Source: CAVZGO01 sp963774935 (GTDB lineage Bacteria > Chloroflexota > Anaerolineae > Anaerolineales > UBA4823). Taken from it: a DNA stretch of 64,000 nt. The stretch spans positions 558,001 through 622,000 of the forward strand of contig CAVZGO010000003.1 in the NCBI GenBank assembly GCA_963774935.1, read 5' to 3'. The translations under genes were made by a program, and so were the position numbers. Positions 36,463 through 47,175 of this stretch are shown here, one piece after another. The notes under the pieces were generated by a model that was given only the letters and a program-made list of their open reading frames with translations, made no database searches and was not told the DNA's origin. Positions within the stretch are counted from its first letter, which is position 1. Each line of letters begins with the position of its first letter.

Positions 36463-37903
36463 TCATACCAGGCAAAAGCAAGCTGTCCGCCGCATGCGCG
36501 AGCAGAACATAATCATCCCCACATTCGCTCAAATGCGAAATCCCGGTCTCGTATCTCCGGATATCAAGAACGAACTAGGAAAAATCGGCCTGTGGGACGT
36601 GAACCCTCGCAACCTATTTCGAATAACCTGGAAGAATGAACCTGTAGCTTCAGGCGGAGGATACAAAAACGTCAATTATTTGGAGCTGCCATCGAGCTTA
36701 ACCGGCACCCCAGCCCGCATAGTTGTCATGGTCGGTAAATGGTTCCCAACCGGAGCCCACAAAGTCGGTGCTGCATTTGGCTGTCTGGTACCAAGATTAG
36801 TTACCGGGCAGTTTGACCCATCAGCTCAAAAAGCTGTCTGGCCTTCGACAGGGAATTATTGCCGTGGTGGGGCTTACGATTCTGCCCTCATGGGTTGCCA
36901 GTCGATTGCCATCTTGCCTGAAGGCATGAGCCGGGAGCGCTTCGAATGGCTGTCGCGCATTGCTGGGGAGGTCATCGCCACCCCTGGAAGTGAATCAAAT
37001 GTAAAAGAAATTTTTGATAAATGCTGGGAATTACGCCGCTCCGGGCAAGACCTGATGATCTTCAATCAATTCGAAGAGTTCGGAAATTACCTGTGGCATT
37101 ACAATGTGACCGGGCACGCCATGCAAGAAGTCCTCGAAATGGTGATGGGACCACGTGACGAATATCGCGGCATGGCATCAGCAACCGGATCCGCGGGAAC
37201 GATTGCTAGTGGCGACTATATGAAGCAGCTCTTTCCAGCCAGCAAAATTGTCGCCAGTGAAGCCTTGCAATGTCCCACCTTGCTGGAGAACGGGTTTGGT
37301 GCTCATCGCATCGAAGGCATCGGCGATAAACACGTCCCCTGGATTCATAATGTCAAGAATACGGATGTCGTAGTCGCCATCGATGATGCCGCGGTAGTCA
37401 ATCTGGCTCGTCTCTTCAATGAGCCCGCCGGGCGAGCTTACCTGGTTCAGCAAGGCGTCCCGGAATCGATTGTCAGCCAGCTAGATCTTTTTGGCTTTTC
37501 CGGAATTTCTAACATGCTGTCGGCGATCAAATTTGCTAAATATTATGAGTTGGGAGAGCACGATATCGTCCTGACAATCTTAACCGACTCGATGGAGCTA
37601 TACGCAAGCCGCCTGATCGAGATGCATGAGGAGTTCGGTCAATACCGTGAGGTAGACGCAGCCGCTCACTATGCGCACTACCTGCAAGGTCAGTCCACGG
37701 ACAATTTGCTCGAGCTCACTTATGCTGACCGCCGGCGTGTTCATAATCTAAAGTACTTCACCTGGGTCGAGCAGCAAGGTCGTACCTATGATGAAATCCA
37801 GGCTCAATGGTACGATCGAGATTATTGGACAGGTGTACAGGATCAGGTCAATGAGATTGATGCATTAATTGTTGAGTTCAACAATCAGGTGGGATTAGTC
37901 TGA
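36440..37903 (+). CDS. Fold-type II PLP-dependent enzyme of unknown substrate
   Basis: A 487-residue enzyme related to the tryptophan synthase beta/cysteine synthase superfamily. The likely PLP Lys is in PTGAHKVGAAFG (near residue 110) and the phosphate loop is STGNYCRGGAYDSAL (near 140). A Gly-rich SATGSAGTIASGDYM follows near residue 250. The C-terminal 120 residues are acidic and Tyr/Trp-rich and match no domain I can name. Such proteins are often annotated only as PLP-dependent beta subunits. The ATG at 36440 is preceded by AGGAG. A hairpin terminator follows. Function in the nucleobase locus is inferred only from position. Confidence 0.7.
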   Translation: MKIDLTIDHTRQKQAVRRMREQNIIIPTFAQMRNPGLVSPDIKNELGKIGLWDVNPRNLFRITWKNEPVASGGGYKNVNYLELPSSLTGTPARIVVMVGKWFPTGAHKVGAAFGCLVPRLVTGQFDPSAQKAVWPSTGNYCRGGAYDSALMGCQSIAILPEGMSRERFEWLSRIAGEVIATPGSESNVKEIFDKCWELRRSGQDLMIFNQFEEFGNYLWHYNVTGHAMQEVLEMVMGPRDEYRGMASATGSAGTIASGDYMKQLFPASKIVASEALQCPTLLENGFGAHRIEGIGDKHVPWIHNVKNTDVVVAIDDAAVVNLARLFNEPAGRAYLVQQGVPESIVSQLDLFGFSGISNMLSAIKFAKYYELGEHDIVLTILTDSMELYASRLIEMHEEFGQYREVDAAAHYAHYLQGQSTDNLLELTYADRRRVHNLKYFTWVEQQGRTYDEIQAQWYDRDYWTGVQDQVNEIDALIVEFNNQVGLV

Positions 37904-37971
37904 TTTGACCAGCTGACACGAACGATAATTTTGACCAATTAGGCATCTATTTGCTTTGAGTTCACAGAAAA

Positions 37972-38010
37972 CTGGTGTTGGATACTGGCTCTGCCAGGCT
38001 CCAACACCAG
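37972..38010 (+). terminator. Long hairpin terminator at the end of the nucleobase/transport locus
   Basis: CTGGTGTTGGA pairs perfectly with TCCAACACCAG over 11 bp, and a nested CTGGC-TCT-GCCAG hairpin fills the loop. It is followed by an AT-rich stretch (TAAATTATTTAT) without a pure T run. It marks the boundary between the PLP enzyme gene and the helicase gene. Confidence 0.7.
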
Positions 38011-38070
38011 TAAATTATTTATCCAAAGATTGGGTTTCACAAAACCCCTATTACAACATAGAATTATTAT

Positions 38071-41000
38071 ATGCCTCGTTTAACAGTTGAGATACTCAGT
38101 GATGACAGGCTGAGTAAAGCGGTAGATATAGAAATTTTCCAGCAAGGGAAAATACTTCATCAATTGGGGCGTGCCAAGGTGGTGGAGCTGGCAGATCCAC
38201 GCGCTCTCTGTCAGGTGCATGACCGACATCCTTATAAAGTTGAAATCAAAGTCGCAAACAATTATTTATATTTAAAATGCGAGTGCCGTTATGCCATTCG
38301 AGGGCTCATTTGCGAGCACGAAATTGCCGCCTGCCTGGCTATCCGAGACAGGCTGCAACAAAATCTCCCTCCAACCTGGAGAGCTCAAGTCAGCCGCATA
38401 TTAGATGCTACCCAAAGCAGCCCAAAGTCGCCTGCTGTAAACCGGTATTGGCTGTTCTTCAGCCTTCAAGAAGCCACTTTCACGAACACCTCTTTCTGGC
38501 GGATTAATGCCCACATACTACCTGTGAATGTTTTACGGAGAGCAGGTTTCGATGGCGACATCCACAACTTGTCCGAGGTGCAATCCTTCATCGCCGCACA
38601 GCCACACGTAGGAAGCCAGCTTCGAACGCCATATCATTCGTTGAATCCCGAAGGCTGTCTGAATAATTCACTCGAAACCGTTATGTTGAGCAACCTGTTG
38701 CTTGAACGGACTCGCACATTATCATCATTCAGCTCCACTTTTCCTATAGATGATTACTTATCCTTAATAGCCCGTTCAGGTAGCCCTATTTACCTGAATA
38801 GTGCTGGAAGTCCACTCGGGACACCACTCTTTGTTTCCAAGGACCCTGCAGAAATAACCTTGAATTTCTCTCAGGATTCGCGAGGTGTATTGATAAAAGG
38901 CAGCCTTGATCTTGAAGGGCAAACCATCCATTTAGGAAATATTAATAGCCAGAAAGCCCAACCGGTAATATCAATATCTCCGATTTGGTACCTTGTTGAT
39001 AACCAACTTTTTCAGCTTGATAATCCTGAACACAGCGATCTATTCAGATCCCTATTGTCGGTTGCTGAAATCATCATTCCACCCAAGGATGAAACAGCAT
39101 TCCTGGAGCGATATTTTGTTCAGCTAGCGACCCGATTCACCATTTCAGGAGATTTCCTCAGGTGGGAAACTATCGACACAACTCCGAGTTTGAGACTTTA
39201 CCTCTGCGAGTCCAACGCAGGTATTCAAGCAGAATTACGTTTTGGTTACGCTGAAATCGAAATTCCGTATGATCCATCGTATCCTGTAGAGACTATTCAC
39301 CTTACCGATGAACCCTGGCTCTTTGCCAGGGTGAGACGCCTGCCAGAAGTTGAGAGTCAAGCCTATGATCAACTCACAACGCCCAGTTATGGATTGAAGA
39401 AATCACCATTGGCGCCCAGACCAGGCGTCTTAAGTTTACGTGCCCGCATCCATCCGGTCGATTTTCTACTGCATAAAATTCCCCATCTCATTGCCGATGG
39501 TTACGAAGTCTATGGTGAAGAACAGCTTAAGACTGCACGGGTGAACCGTAATACGCCAACAATATCCTTTTCGGTTTCATCCGGCATAGATTGGTTTGAC
39601 GTTCATACGGTTGTCAACTTTGGCGACCTGGCTGTCAGTCTTAAAGAAATTCGACAATCCTTACGCAAACACGAACGATATGTAAAGCTCTCAGACGGTA
39701 CAATTGGTGAGTTACCCGCGGAATGGACGGATCGTTACCGGCAACTTTTTAATTTTGGTGAAGAGAAAGGGGATTCGCTCCGTTTCTCTCGCCACCATTT
39801 AAGCCTGATTGACGAGGCATTATCACCCGCTGAGCAGCAATCAACGGATAGCCAGTATCAACTATATCGGCAGCGATTATTAAACTTCGATGGAATAAAT
39901 CAAAAAGAGCTTCCAAGATTATTCGTCGGAGATCTAAGGCCGTACCAGAGAGCTGGTTATGACTGGCTGCATTTTTTGCATGAATATGAGTTCAGTGGTT
40001 GTCTGGCAGATGATATGGGACTCGGCAAGACTATCCAGGTGCTGGCTTTCCTTCAGTCAATCAAGGAAGGAATTGGTGTACAGAATCATGATAATGCTGG
40101 GGATGGATCACAGCATCATAAGATACTTCCTCATACCAGCCTGATTGTGGTTCCGCGCTCTCTTCTGGTCAATTGGCAGCGCGAAGCTGAACGGTTCACG
40201 CCTCAGTTACGTATCTTAGAATATTTCGAAGGCGACCGCATAAGAGACACTTCGCTCTTCGATCAATATGACCTCGTTATCACTACATACGGTGTGATGC
40301 TGCGAGATATATCATTTCTGCGGAAATATCAATTTCACATCATTATCCTGGATGAATCACAAGCGATCAAGAATCCAGCCTCTCAAACCGCACGAGCAGC
40401 GCGGTTGTTGCATTCGCGTCATCGCTTAGCACTTTCAGGCACTCCAGTAGAAAACTCTACATTGGAGCTTTGGTCACAGTTTGCATATCTTATCCCAGGC
40501 TTACTCGGAAACCTGGAATTTTTCAAGAATGAATTCAGCATCCCCATTGAGAAGAAAGCAGACAAACAGGCTGTTGTAAATTTAAGACGCCTTGTTTATC
40601 CATTTATCTTACGGCGGACCAAAGACCAGGTAGCGCCCGAGCTGCCTCCTCGAACAGAACGAATTTTATATTGTGATATGGAGCCGGCTCAGCGTAAGCT
40701 TTACAACAAGATGCGTGATTATTATCGTGGTTATGTCTTAGGAATGATCGATACAGAAGGTCTGAACAACTCTCGGCTTAGATATCTTGGAAGGTCTATT
40801 GCGACTCCGGCAGATTTCCAATCATCCTCGTCTGGTGGACGAAAAATTCCAGGGGGAGTCTGGCAAGTTTGAGCTGTTATTAGACACACTTCAGACACTT
40901 CATTCAGAAAATCACAAAGCGCTTGTATTTTCCCAATTCGTGCAGATGCTCCGACTGGTTCGCGAGGGCATGGATCATCTAGCGCTCCCTTACCTCTATC

Positions 41001-41365
41001 TGGATGGTAAAACTCGCAACCGGATGGAGATCGTTGATCAATTTCAAATTGATAAATCCATCCCCTTCTTTCTCATCAGTTTGAAGGCTGGGGGACAGGG
41101 ATTGAATTTGACTGCAGCAGATTACGTAATCCATATCGACCCCTGGTGGAATCCAGCAGTAGAGATGCAGGCGAGTGACCGCACCCATCGCATTGGACAA
41201 TTCAAACCTGTAATTATTTTTAAGCTGATTACACGCGACACGGTTGAAGAAAAAATATTATTACTCCAGGAACGAAAACGGAATATCGTTGACCAGATCA
41301 TCACGACCGAAAGCTCGTTTTTCAAGGCACTGACCGAGGAAGATATTCAGATGCTGTTCACTTAG
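38071..41365 (+). pseudogene. SWIM-SNF2 family helicase, interrupted by a +1 frameshift
   Basis: A DNA-dependent ATPase of about 1,097 residues once joined. The N-terminus has a SWIM zinc finger (KCECRYAIRGLICEHEIA, near residue 70), followed by a long uncharacterised region. The SNF2 ATPase begins near residue 620: DDMGLGKTIQ (Walker A), LDESQAIKNP (DEAH box variant) and LSGTPVENS. Past a +1 shift at about 40771-40790 the second frame resumes LLRLRQISNHPRLVDE and carries the helicase C domain with KAGGQGLNLTAADYV and SDRTHRIGQ. One surplus base in CTCGGCTTAG explains the break. SWIM-SNF2 proteins act in chromatin or nucleoid remodelling and repair; the target here is unknown. Confidence 0.85.
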
Positions 41366-41378
41366 TGGTAAACTCATA

Positions 41379-41936
41379 ATGATGACATTACCCGTCGATG
41401 AATCGCTCATCCTGGTCGTAGTCATGAATAATCTACGCGATATGGAAATCGCGCGGCTATTAGGCTGGTATCGAATACCACTCAGATCAGCCCCCAAGGT
41501 TATTTCTGTTGATTATCTGGCTTTTTATCAGACTGCCAATTTCAAAGACGAAAAATGGCGCATCCGCTACATCGCACCGGTAAAAGGGTACGAGCTTACT
41601 ACTCGTATAGAACTCCTGCGCGATGAGCCGGATCATCCTCGCGCCCATCATGAGTACTATAAGATCCAACTGGGGGCGCTTGAGGGCTTAGAAAACCCTA
41701 TTCTGGCAGAAGGCTGGCGTAGGCTAACCTTTTTATACACGACAGGAGCACGGATATTATCCGCAAAGGTAATTCAAGATTTGGTAGTGGATCCTGAAGA
41801 ACGCCCGATCTTATGGCAGGCATTGCGCGACCGCGCCTCCAAATCACAAGCCTATCATGCTGAATCACTTGAGCCCCTGCCTTTCGACCCGGAATTACTA
41901 GCAACTTTCCTCGGAATAAGCAATTTAAAGAAATAA
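41379..41936 (+). CDS. Conserved-looking hypothetical protein downstream of SNF2 helicase
   Basis: A 185-residue soluble protein without signal peptide or membrane segments. I do not recognise its family. It opens with a hydrophobic strand (ESLILVVVMNN), followed by EIARLLGWYRIPLRSAPK and a basic/aromatic YLAFYQTANFKDEKWRIRYI segment; the middle has DHPRAHHEYYKIQLG. It starts 13 bases after the helicase stop, so the two are probably cotranscribed and may act together. No catalytic motif is obvious. Codon use resembles the neighbours. Confidence 0.6.
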   Translation: MMTLPVDESLILVVVMNNLRDMEIARLLGWYRIPLRSAPKVISVDYLAFYQTANFKDEKWRIRYIAPVKGYELTTRIELLRDEPDHPRAHHEYYKIQLGALEGLENPILAEGWRRLTFLYTTGARILSAKVIQDLVVDPEERPILWQALRDRASKSQAYHAESLEPLPFDPELLATFLGISNLKK

Positions 41937-41982
41937 CCTTTAAGGGATGCATCATTCCGAATAAAAACCGGAGGTTTCTGAC

Positions 41983-43401
41983 ATGGCGATACTGATCAAG
42001 TCCGGAACAATCATTACCGATACACAAACCTACATGGCTGACATACTGGTAGAAGACGGAGTCATAAAGGACATCGGAGCAAACCTCAGTTCTCCTTCCA
42101 GTCAGGTGGTTGATGCAACCGGAAAATTAATATTACCGGGAGGCGTAGACCCCCATACCCATTTCGACCTGCCGATGTTTGGAACAGTCAGCTCTGACGA
42201 TCATTACACCGGGCATAAGGCAGCTGCTTTCGGCGGCACAACAACCGTAATTGATTTTGTGTCTCAGGATTTACCAGGCTTATCCGATTGCGTACTTGCC
42301 TGGCATGCCAAGGCAGATGCCAAAGCGGTGGTTGATTTCGGCTTTCATATGAACATCACCCACCTGGATGATCGAGTAAAAAACGAAATCCCTCTGCTTC
42401 CAGAGATGGGCATTCCAAGTGTAAAAGTTTTTACTGCATATAACAATCGCCTCCGCCTCTCCGATGGTGAAATTTTTCAGGTATTACGAATAGCTCGTGA
42501 TGCTGGGATGTTGACCCTGATCCACGCAGAAAATGGTGATGTGATCGATATCCTCATCGAAGAAGCTCTCGCTGCAGGTCATACCAGCCCAGAATGGCAT
42601 GCGCAGACCCGCCCCAGTTGGGGAGCTGTCGAGGCAACTTTACGCGGTGCTGCCCTGGCAGCTCAGGCAGACGCGCCGATTTACATCGTCCACATGAATG
42701 CAGCCGGCGAAGTTGATCAATTGGATTATGCTCGTCGCCAGGGATTGAAAGTCATGGGAGAGACCTGCCCGCAGTATCTATTCTTTACAGAAGATGACCT
42801 GCGCAGGCAAGATGGTGCAAAATGGATTTGTTCGCCTCCCATGCGTACAAAAATCGATAATGACAGGTTGTGGCGGGGTCTATCAGAAGGTACTATCCAG
42901 GTAATCGGAACTGATCATTGTCCTTTCTTTTTCGATGGCACGAAGTCGATTATTTATGAAGGGAAACCGGTGAGCATACCGGGTAAAGAGCTTGGTGTAG
43001 ATGATTTCACCAAAATCCCCAACGGCTTACCATGTGTAGGTGACAGGTTGCCGGTTTTATGGACATACGGCGTTGGTAGCGGAAAAATTACCCCTAACCA
43101 GTTTGTCTCACTAACCTCCACCAACCCGGCGAAAATTTTCGGTCTCTATCCTCAAAAAGGCTGCCTTGCTCCTGGTTCAGATGCTGATCTTGTGATTTGG
43201 GACCCTGACCGCCGATTGACCTACGGTATTGCCTATGCCCAGCACAGAACTGACTACAATTTATTTGAAGGTTGGGATTTGATTGGTTTCCCTGACCAGG
43301 TCTATCTTCGCGGTCAGTTGATTGTAGACCGTGGGAATTGGCTAGGTCGACCGGGTATGGGTCGATACATTCACCGGCAGACGAACGCAGTTCTGCTATA
43401 A
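41983..43401 (+). CDS. Dihydropyrimidinase / D-hydantoinase
   Basis: A 472-residue cyclic amidohydrolase that opens dihydropyrimidine or hydantoin rings to N-carbamoyl amino acids. The metal motif is GGVDPHTHFDLP, the carboxylated Lys sits in SVKVFTAYN, and further ligands lie in LIHAENGD, IYIVHMNAAGEV and GTDHCPF. A C-terminal YGIAYAQHRTDYNLFEGW stretch is typical for the family. The length is normal. AGG in GGAGG precedes the ATG by 9 bases. Its E. coli analogue HyuA lies in the YgeW cluster, so it may act on products of the nucleobase locus 18 kb upstream. The next gene starts 4 bases after its stop. Confidence 0.88.
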   Translation: MAILIKSGTIITDTQTYMADILVEDGVIKDIGANLSSPSSQVVDATGKLILPGGVDPHTHFDLPMFGTVSSDDHYTGHKAAAFGGTTTVIDFVSQDLPGLSDCVLAWHAKADAKAVVDFGFHMNITHLDDRVKNEIPLLPEMGIPSVKVFTAYNNRLRLSDGEIFQVLRIARDAGMLTLIHAENGDVIDILIEEALAAGHTSPEWHAQTRPSWGAVEATLRGAALAAQADAPIYIVHMNAAGEVDQLDYARRQGLKVMGETCPQYLFFTEDDLRRQDGAKWICSPPMRTKIDNDRLWRGLSEGTIQVIGTDHCPFFFDGTKSIIYEGKPVSIPGKELGVDDFTKIPNGLPCVGDRLPVLWTYGVGSGKITPNQFVSLTSTNPAKIFGLYPQKGCLAPGSDADLVIWDPDRRLTYGIAYAQHRTDYNLFEGWDLIGFPDQVYLRGQLIVDRGNWLGRPGMGRYIHRQTNAVLL

Positions 43402-43405
43402 GCAA

Positions 43406-45008
43406 ATGCTGGTTCTGGCTCCGGTCTTATTATTCTACTCCGCCATCGTCCTGGTGTTTGCGATACACCTGTGGCGCCCAAAGTCTGGCTTGCCATGGCT
43501 GATCGCTCTGATCACTGCAATCCTGACTTGGTTGGTTATCCTGGTATCTCGTTTACGTTTACCGGATACTTTTTTGTTCACCACAACAGAAATTCAACAA
43601 ATTTTTCCTTATTCAGTCTCGCTTCGTTTAGATTTTGTCAGCTGGTCGTTCGCACTGGCAATCGTGGCTCTATTGATAGCAATGCTGTTGACCGCTCCAG
43701 TGCGGGTGGGCAATCTTTCCAACCATTGGGATAAATGGGCGGCTGGTCTGCTCTTTTGCTCCATAGGGTATACAGCGGTCTCTTCAGGCAACCTGTATAC
43801 CCTCGTAATTAGCTGGGCAGCATTGGATCTCGTCATTATCGTTCAAAGGCTGCTATCATTGCCAAAGGGCTCTGCGGCTGACCGTGTGTTTTTGGGGATT
43901 TTTCTGAGGTTAATAAGCCTGATGCTTGTGAGTTGGGCGGGCGTTACCATTGGTACTGTTCTACAACCAGTAGAGTTTTCCAATCCAGTGCCACGCCTGA
44001 TATCAATGGTCTTGATTGCGGTCATAATGCGTCTCGGTGCAGTGTTTGTTGAGGGCGCCGTTGATCAGCCTCTACCTGAAGGAAATGCACTTGGTTCCTT
44101 TCCCACATTAATTCAGGCAGCGTCCGTGCTGGTCATTCTGGTTTATATGGCCAGAGCTGACGTTTTTCCAGGAAATTCTCCGCAACTCATCTATACATTG
44201 GCGTCTGTTGCTGTTTTTTTTAGTGCTCTGTTCTGGCTGCTTTTCCGCGTCGGCTCAAGATCAGAGTATTCGTATTTCAATCACATTCGTAGCTTTTGCA
44301 ATTGTTGCCACAATTGGATTGCAAACGGATGCAGTTCTTGGGTGGTCTATTGCTCTACTTCTGGGTGGTGGCCTCGGATTATTTTATACCTATCGCCATC
44401 GAGGATTACTTCCGCTTCTAGTAATTGGAGCGATTAATCTCTCAATGTTGCCATTCACACCGAATTGGATTGCTGCCCTGACTTATTCACCCCAAAATGC
44501 AGGCGGGCTGGCAGCGATTGGTTTCCCTTTTCTCTTAATGGCTCAGGCTTTCATCCTTGCAGGATATCTCTCTAGCGCTTTACTCTCTGCCACTTCCCAA
44601 AGAACTCTGGATCGTTGGATTTGGCTGGTCTATCCACCTGGTTTGTTGCTTCTAATCGTCGCGCATTGGATTATATTCATCTGGGGTCGTCCTGGTCTAT
44701 CGCGAGGCATAGATGGTTTTCCGCCAATGAGTGCTATCTGGCCTGCTGTGATCGCGATTGTCCTAGCCGGTGTGCTCGCTCTGCTTAGAAGGCTGGATAT
44801 ACGACTTCCGAGCCGATGGATTCAATTGGCACAACGAATTCTTTCCGTTGATTGGCTATTCGGTATTCTATGGTCCATTTATCGTGGGATTGGTCGCTTT
44901 TTTAACTTCATAGAACTTATCTTCGAAGGCGGTGGGGCGATCTTATGGACTTTGCTGTTCCTGGTTTTAGTCGTTGCCCTTTTTATCCAATTGTCTGGCG
45001 GGAGTTAG
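43406..45008 (+). pseudogene. NuoL/MrpA-like antiporter subunit, interrupted by a +1 frameshift
   Basis: A polytopic membrane protein of about 530 residues once joined. The first frame resembles the complex I antiporter core: a Trp/Asp-containing ISWAALDLVIIVQRLL helix and a VDQPLPEGNALGSFPTLIQAASVLV stretch, written here in parts, matching the lid helix before the broken helix of NuoL. The usual conserved Lys and Glu contexts are altered, so it is a divergent member. The frame breaks at the TTTT run 44241-44244, and removing one T joins it to SASAQDQSIRISITFVAFAI in the second frame, which runs to 45008. At least 14 membrane segments are predicted overall. It starts 4 bases after the dihydropyrimidinase gene. 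Confidence 0.65.
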
Positions 45009-45013
45009 CTACC

Positions 45014-45634
45014 TTGTTTCTGACAGTCGCCTTGCCTACGGTAATTATGCTCGCGGTTTTAGCTGTATTCTTGCTCGTCATCGAGGAATGGCGAGTACGA
45101 ACCGTATTATTAGCCCTTCTCTATCTCGGGATATTCATTTTATCTGCAACAGGATTACCCATTGGTTTAGCAGTTACACACCTTCTAGCGGGTTGGACGG
45201 CATGCATTATCGTTGGTATGGCGATCATGGCTATTCCATCAGAAGAATTAACAAAATTGGGGATTTCATCAGAAAAGTTGTCCATTCGATCCTTCAACCT
45301 GGAATCAAGACAGGTTTTTCAATTTTTATCCGCAATTTTGGTCGTGACGGCAACTTATTGGATATCTCCCCAAATGATGTCATGGATACCAGGCAGTGGC
45401 TTCGAACAGATCTGGGGTGGTCTGATGTTAATCGCCCTGGGTATCACATTAATTGGATTCAACACTCGCCCATTTCCGGTGACTATCGGATTGCTAATAA
45501 TTTTAGGCGGGTTTTTGATCATTTATAGCATAGTAGAAAGTTCTACCCTTATCACGGGACTGTTAGCTGTTGTTATTATCGGGCTTGGGCTGGTAGGCGC
45601 ATACATAATAACAGTCCAATATACAGAAGAATGA
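45014..45634 (+). CDS. Small polytopic membrane protein of the antiporter module (NuoJ/NuoK-like)
   Basis: A membrane protein of about 206 residues with roughly six hydrophobic segments. The C-terminal half (GFNTRPFPVTIGLLIILGG and the following two segments) recalls small subunits of complex I and Mrp antiporters, but similarity is weak. TTG 45014 gives the longest start that does not overlap the previous gene; ATG 45047 is the alternative. The stop overlaps the next ATG (ATGA), so it is coupled to the NuoN-like gene. Confidence 0.5.
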   Translation: MFLTVALPTVIMLAVLAVFLLVIEEWRVRTVLLALLYLGIFILSATGLPIGLAVTHLLAGWTACIIVGMAIMAIPSEELTKLGISSEKLSIRSFNLESRQVFQFLSAILVVTATYWISPQMMSWIPGSGFEQIWGGLMLIALGITLIGFNTRPFPVTIGLLIILGGFLIIYSIVESSTLITGLLAVVIIGLGLVGAYIITVQYTEE

Positions 45635-47079
45635 TGACTTCACCATCGGTTTGGATTATATTCCCAGGCGTCATAGCAGTTATTCTCTTTCTAATTCGAA
45701 AGAAGAGTGGTCTGGTTAATTTCATAGGCATCACGACAACGCTTCTACTCGCCGTTCTGGCATGGCGACTGCCGATTGACACACCTATGTCGCTTTCACC
45801 GATCTCCCAACATGAATTTATCTTGAACTCCACTTTGAACATTTACGGGCGAAGCTTCATCCTGGACAGCACATCACGTTTATTGCTGATCGTTGTTTAT
45901 CTTAGCAGTGCCTTATGGTTTATTGGGTCAATTGCGGTTAAGACTTAACGAGCATTTATTCCCCTTGGCCTGGTTATCAGTGCATTATTGACCGCAGCCA
46001 TTTCGGTCGAACCCTTTCTTTACGCGGCTGTACTAGTCGAGCTGGCTGCTTTGGTCAGCGTTATCGTCTTGTCTCCAGCAGGTCAGGCAGTCAAACCAGG
46101 CGTTCTGCGTTTCATTACATATCAAACTTTAGGAATGGTTCTGCTCCTATTCGCCGGCTGGATGATGGATCAATTGGTTCTCAATCCTTCAGACGAACAA
46201 TTGGAAATTCGTGCATCTATCATATTAGGTTTGGGATTTGCGATGTTAATCTCTGCTTTCCCCTTCAGCACCTGGATTACCATGGTGGCAGAAGACTCGA
46301 ACCCACTGACCGCGTCATTTATCTTCTTTCTCCCCCCTGTGATTATTACCTTAATCGGCGTCTCTTTCCTGGACCGTTATCCCATATTTCGTAGCACGCC
46401 CGGATTCACGGCAATCCTGGTTGTGCTAGGTGTTGTTATGATCTTCATTTCAGGAGTTTGGGCAGCGTTTCAACGGAATCTCGGTCGTATTTTCGGATTG
46501 GCTGTCGCAATGGAGATCGGGATGATCCTGGTCGGATTGAGCCAATCCATTAACGCAGCGATGGTAGAACCTTTGCTTCACACAACATTGACATCTGGGA
46601 ATGTTCTATACTCCTTTTTTCTTACCCAACTCATTCCACGCGGTCTGAACCTGGCTATTTGGGCGTTATCGATGGCAATCATCCTGAGCAATACCAACAG
46701 TCTTAAATTCCGCGATATTCAGGGGGTAGCTCACCGATACCCGTTGGCGGTTCTCGGTTTTGGCGTCTCAAGTTTATCTCTGGCAGGATTTCCATTGTTT
46801 GCCGGTTATCCTTCAAGAATATCGATCAGCTTACCGCTCGCTATTCAATCTAGCTGGCTTCCCGCTCTTATTTTCCTTGGCATGCTCGGCCTCTCAATTG
46901 CCATTATACGCAGTCTGGCGGTTTTGGTACCCAGCGGTCTTGCCTGGCAAATAACAGAAACTCGATTCCAGGTGGTATTAATTGTCCTGGGGTGCATTAC
47001 GATGGTGCTGTTAGGCTTGTTTCCGCAATTATTCTTGACAGGTTTAAACCAGATAATAGGCATTCTTCCATCAGGTTAA
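45631..47079 (+). pseudogene. NuoN/NuoM-like antiporter subunit with an in-frame TAA stop
   Basis: A single reading frame from ATG 45631 to 47079, broken only by TAA at 45946-45948. Before the stop: WIIFPGVIAVILFLI, FILDSTSRLLLIVVYLSSAL. After it, without a shift: RAFIPLGLVISALLTAAI, an AFPFSTWITMVAEDSNPLTA lid region and LSLAGFPLFAGYPSR, typical of NuoN/NuoM subunits. An intact protein would have about 482 residues and 12-14 membrane segments. A restart at ATG 45988 would lose the first three segments. Conserved Lys/Glu positions are poorly kept, so activity as a proton channel is uncertain. Confidence 0.65.
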
Positions 47080-47120
47080 CCTCCCTGATTCCATGCAGCT
47101 CCGCCGCATACCAACCCGCA

Positions 47121-47129
47121 TGCTATAAT
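47121..47129 (+). promoter_or_regulatory. Extended -10 promoter of the coiled-coil gene
   Basis: TGC-TATAAT, an extended -10 element with perfect hexamer at 47124-47129, 47 bases before the ATG at 47176. No clear -35 is present, as is usual for extended -10 promoters. Confidence 0.5.
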
Positions 47130-47175
47130 TTACACCAACCGACTGTTCGCCCCGGTACGATTGGAGAAATGATCT

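Noticed and set aside
45988..47079. NuoN-like C-terminal part as an independent gene
   Set aside because: It is in the same frame as the upstream part and would lack the first membrane segments. A single stop codon is the simpler explanation.
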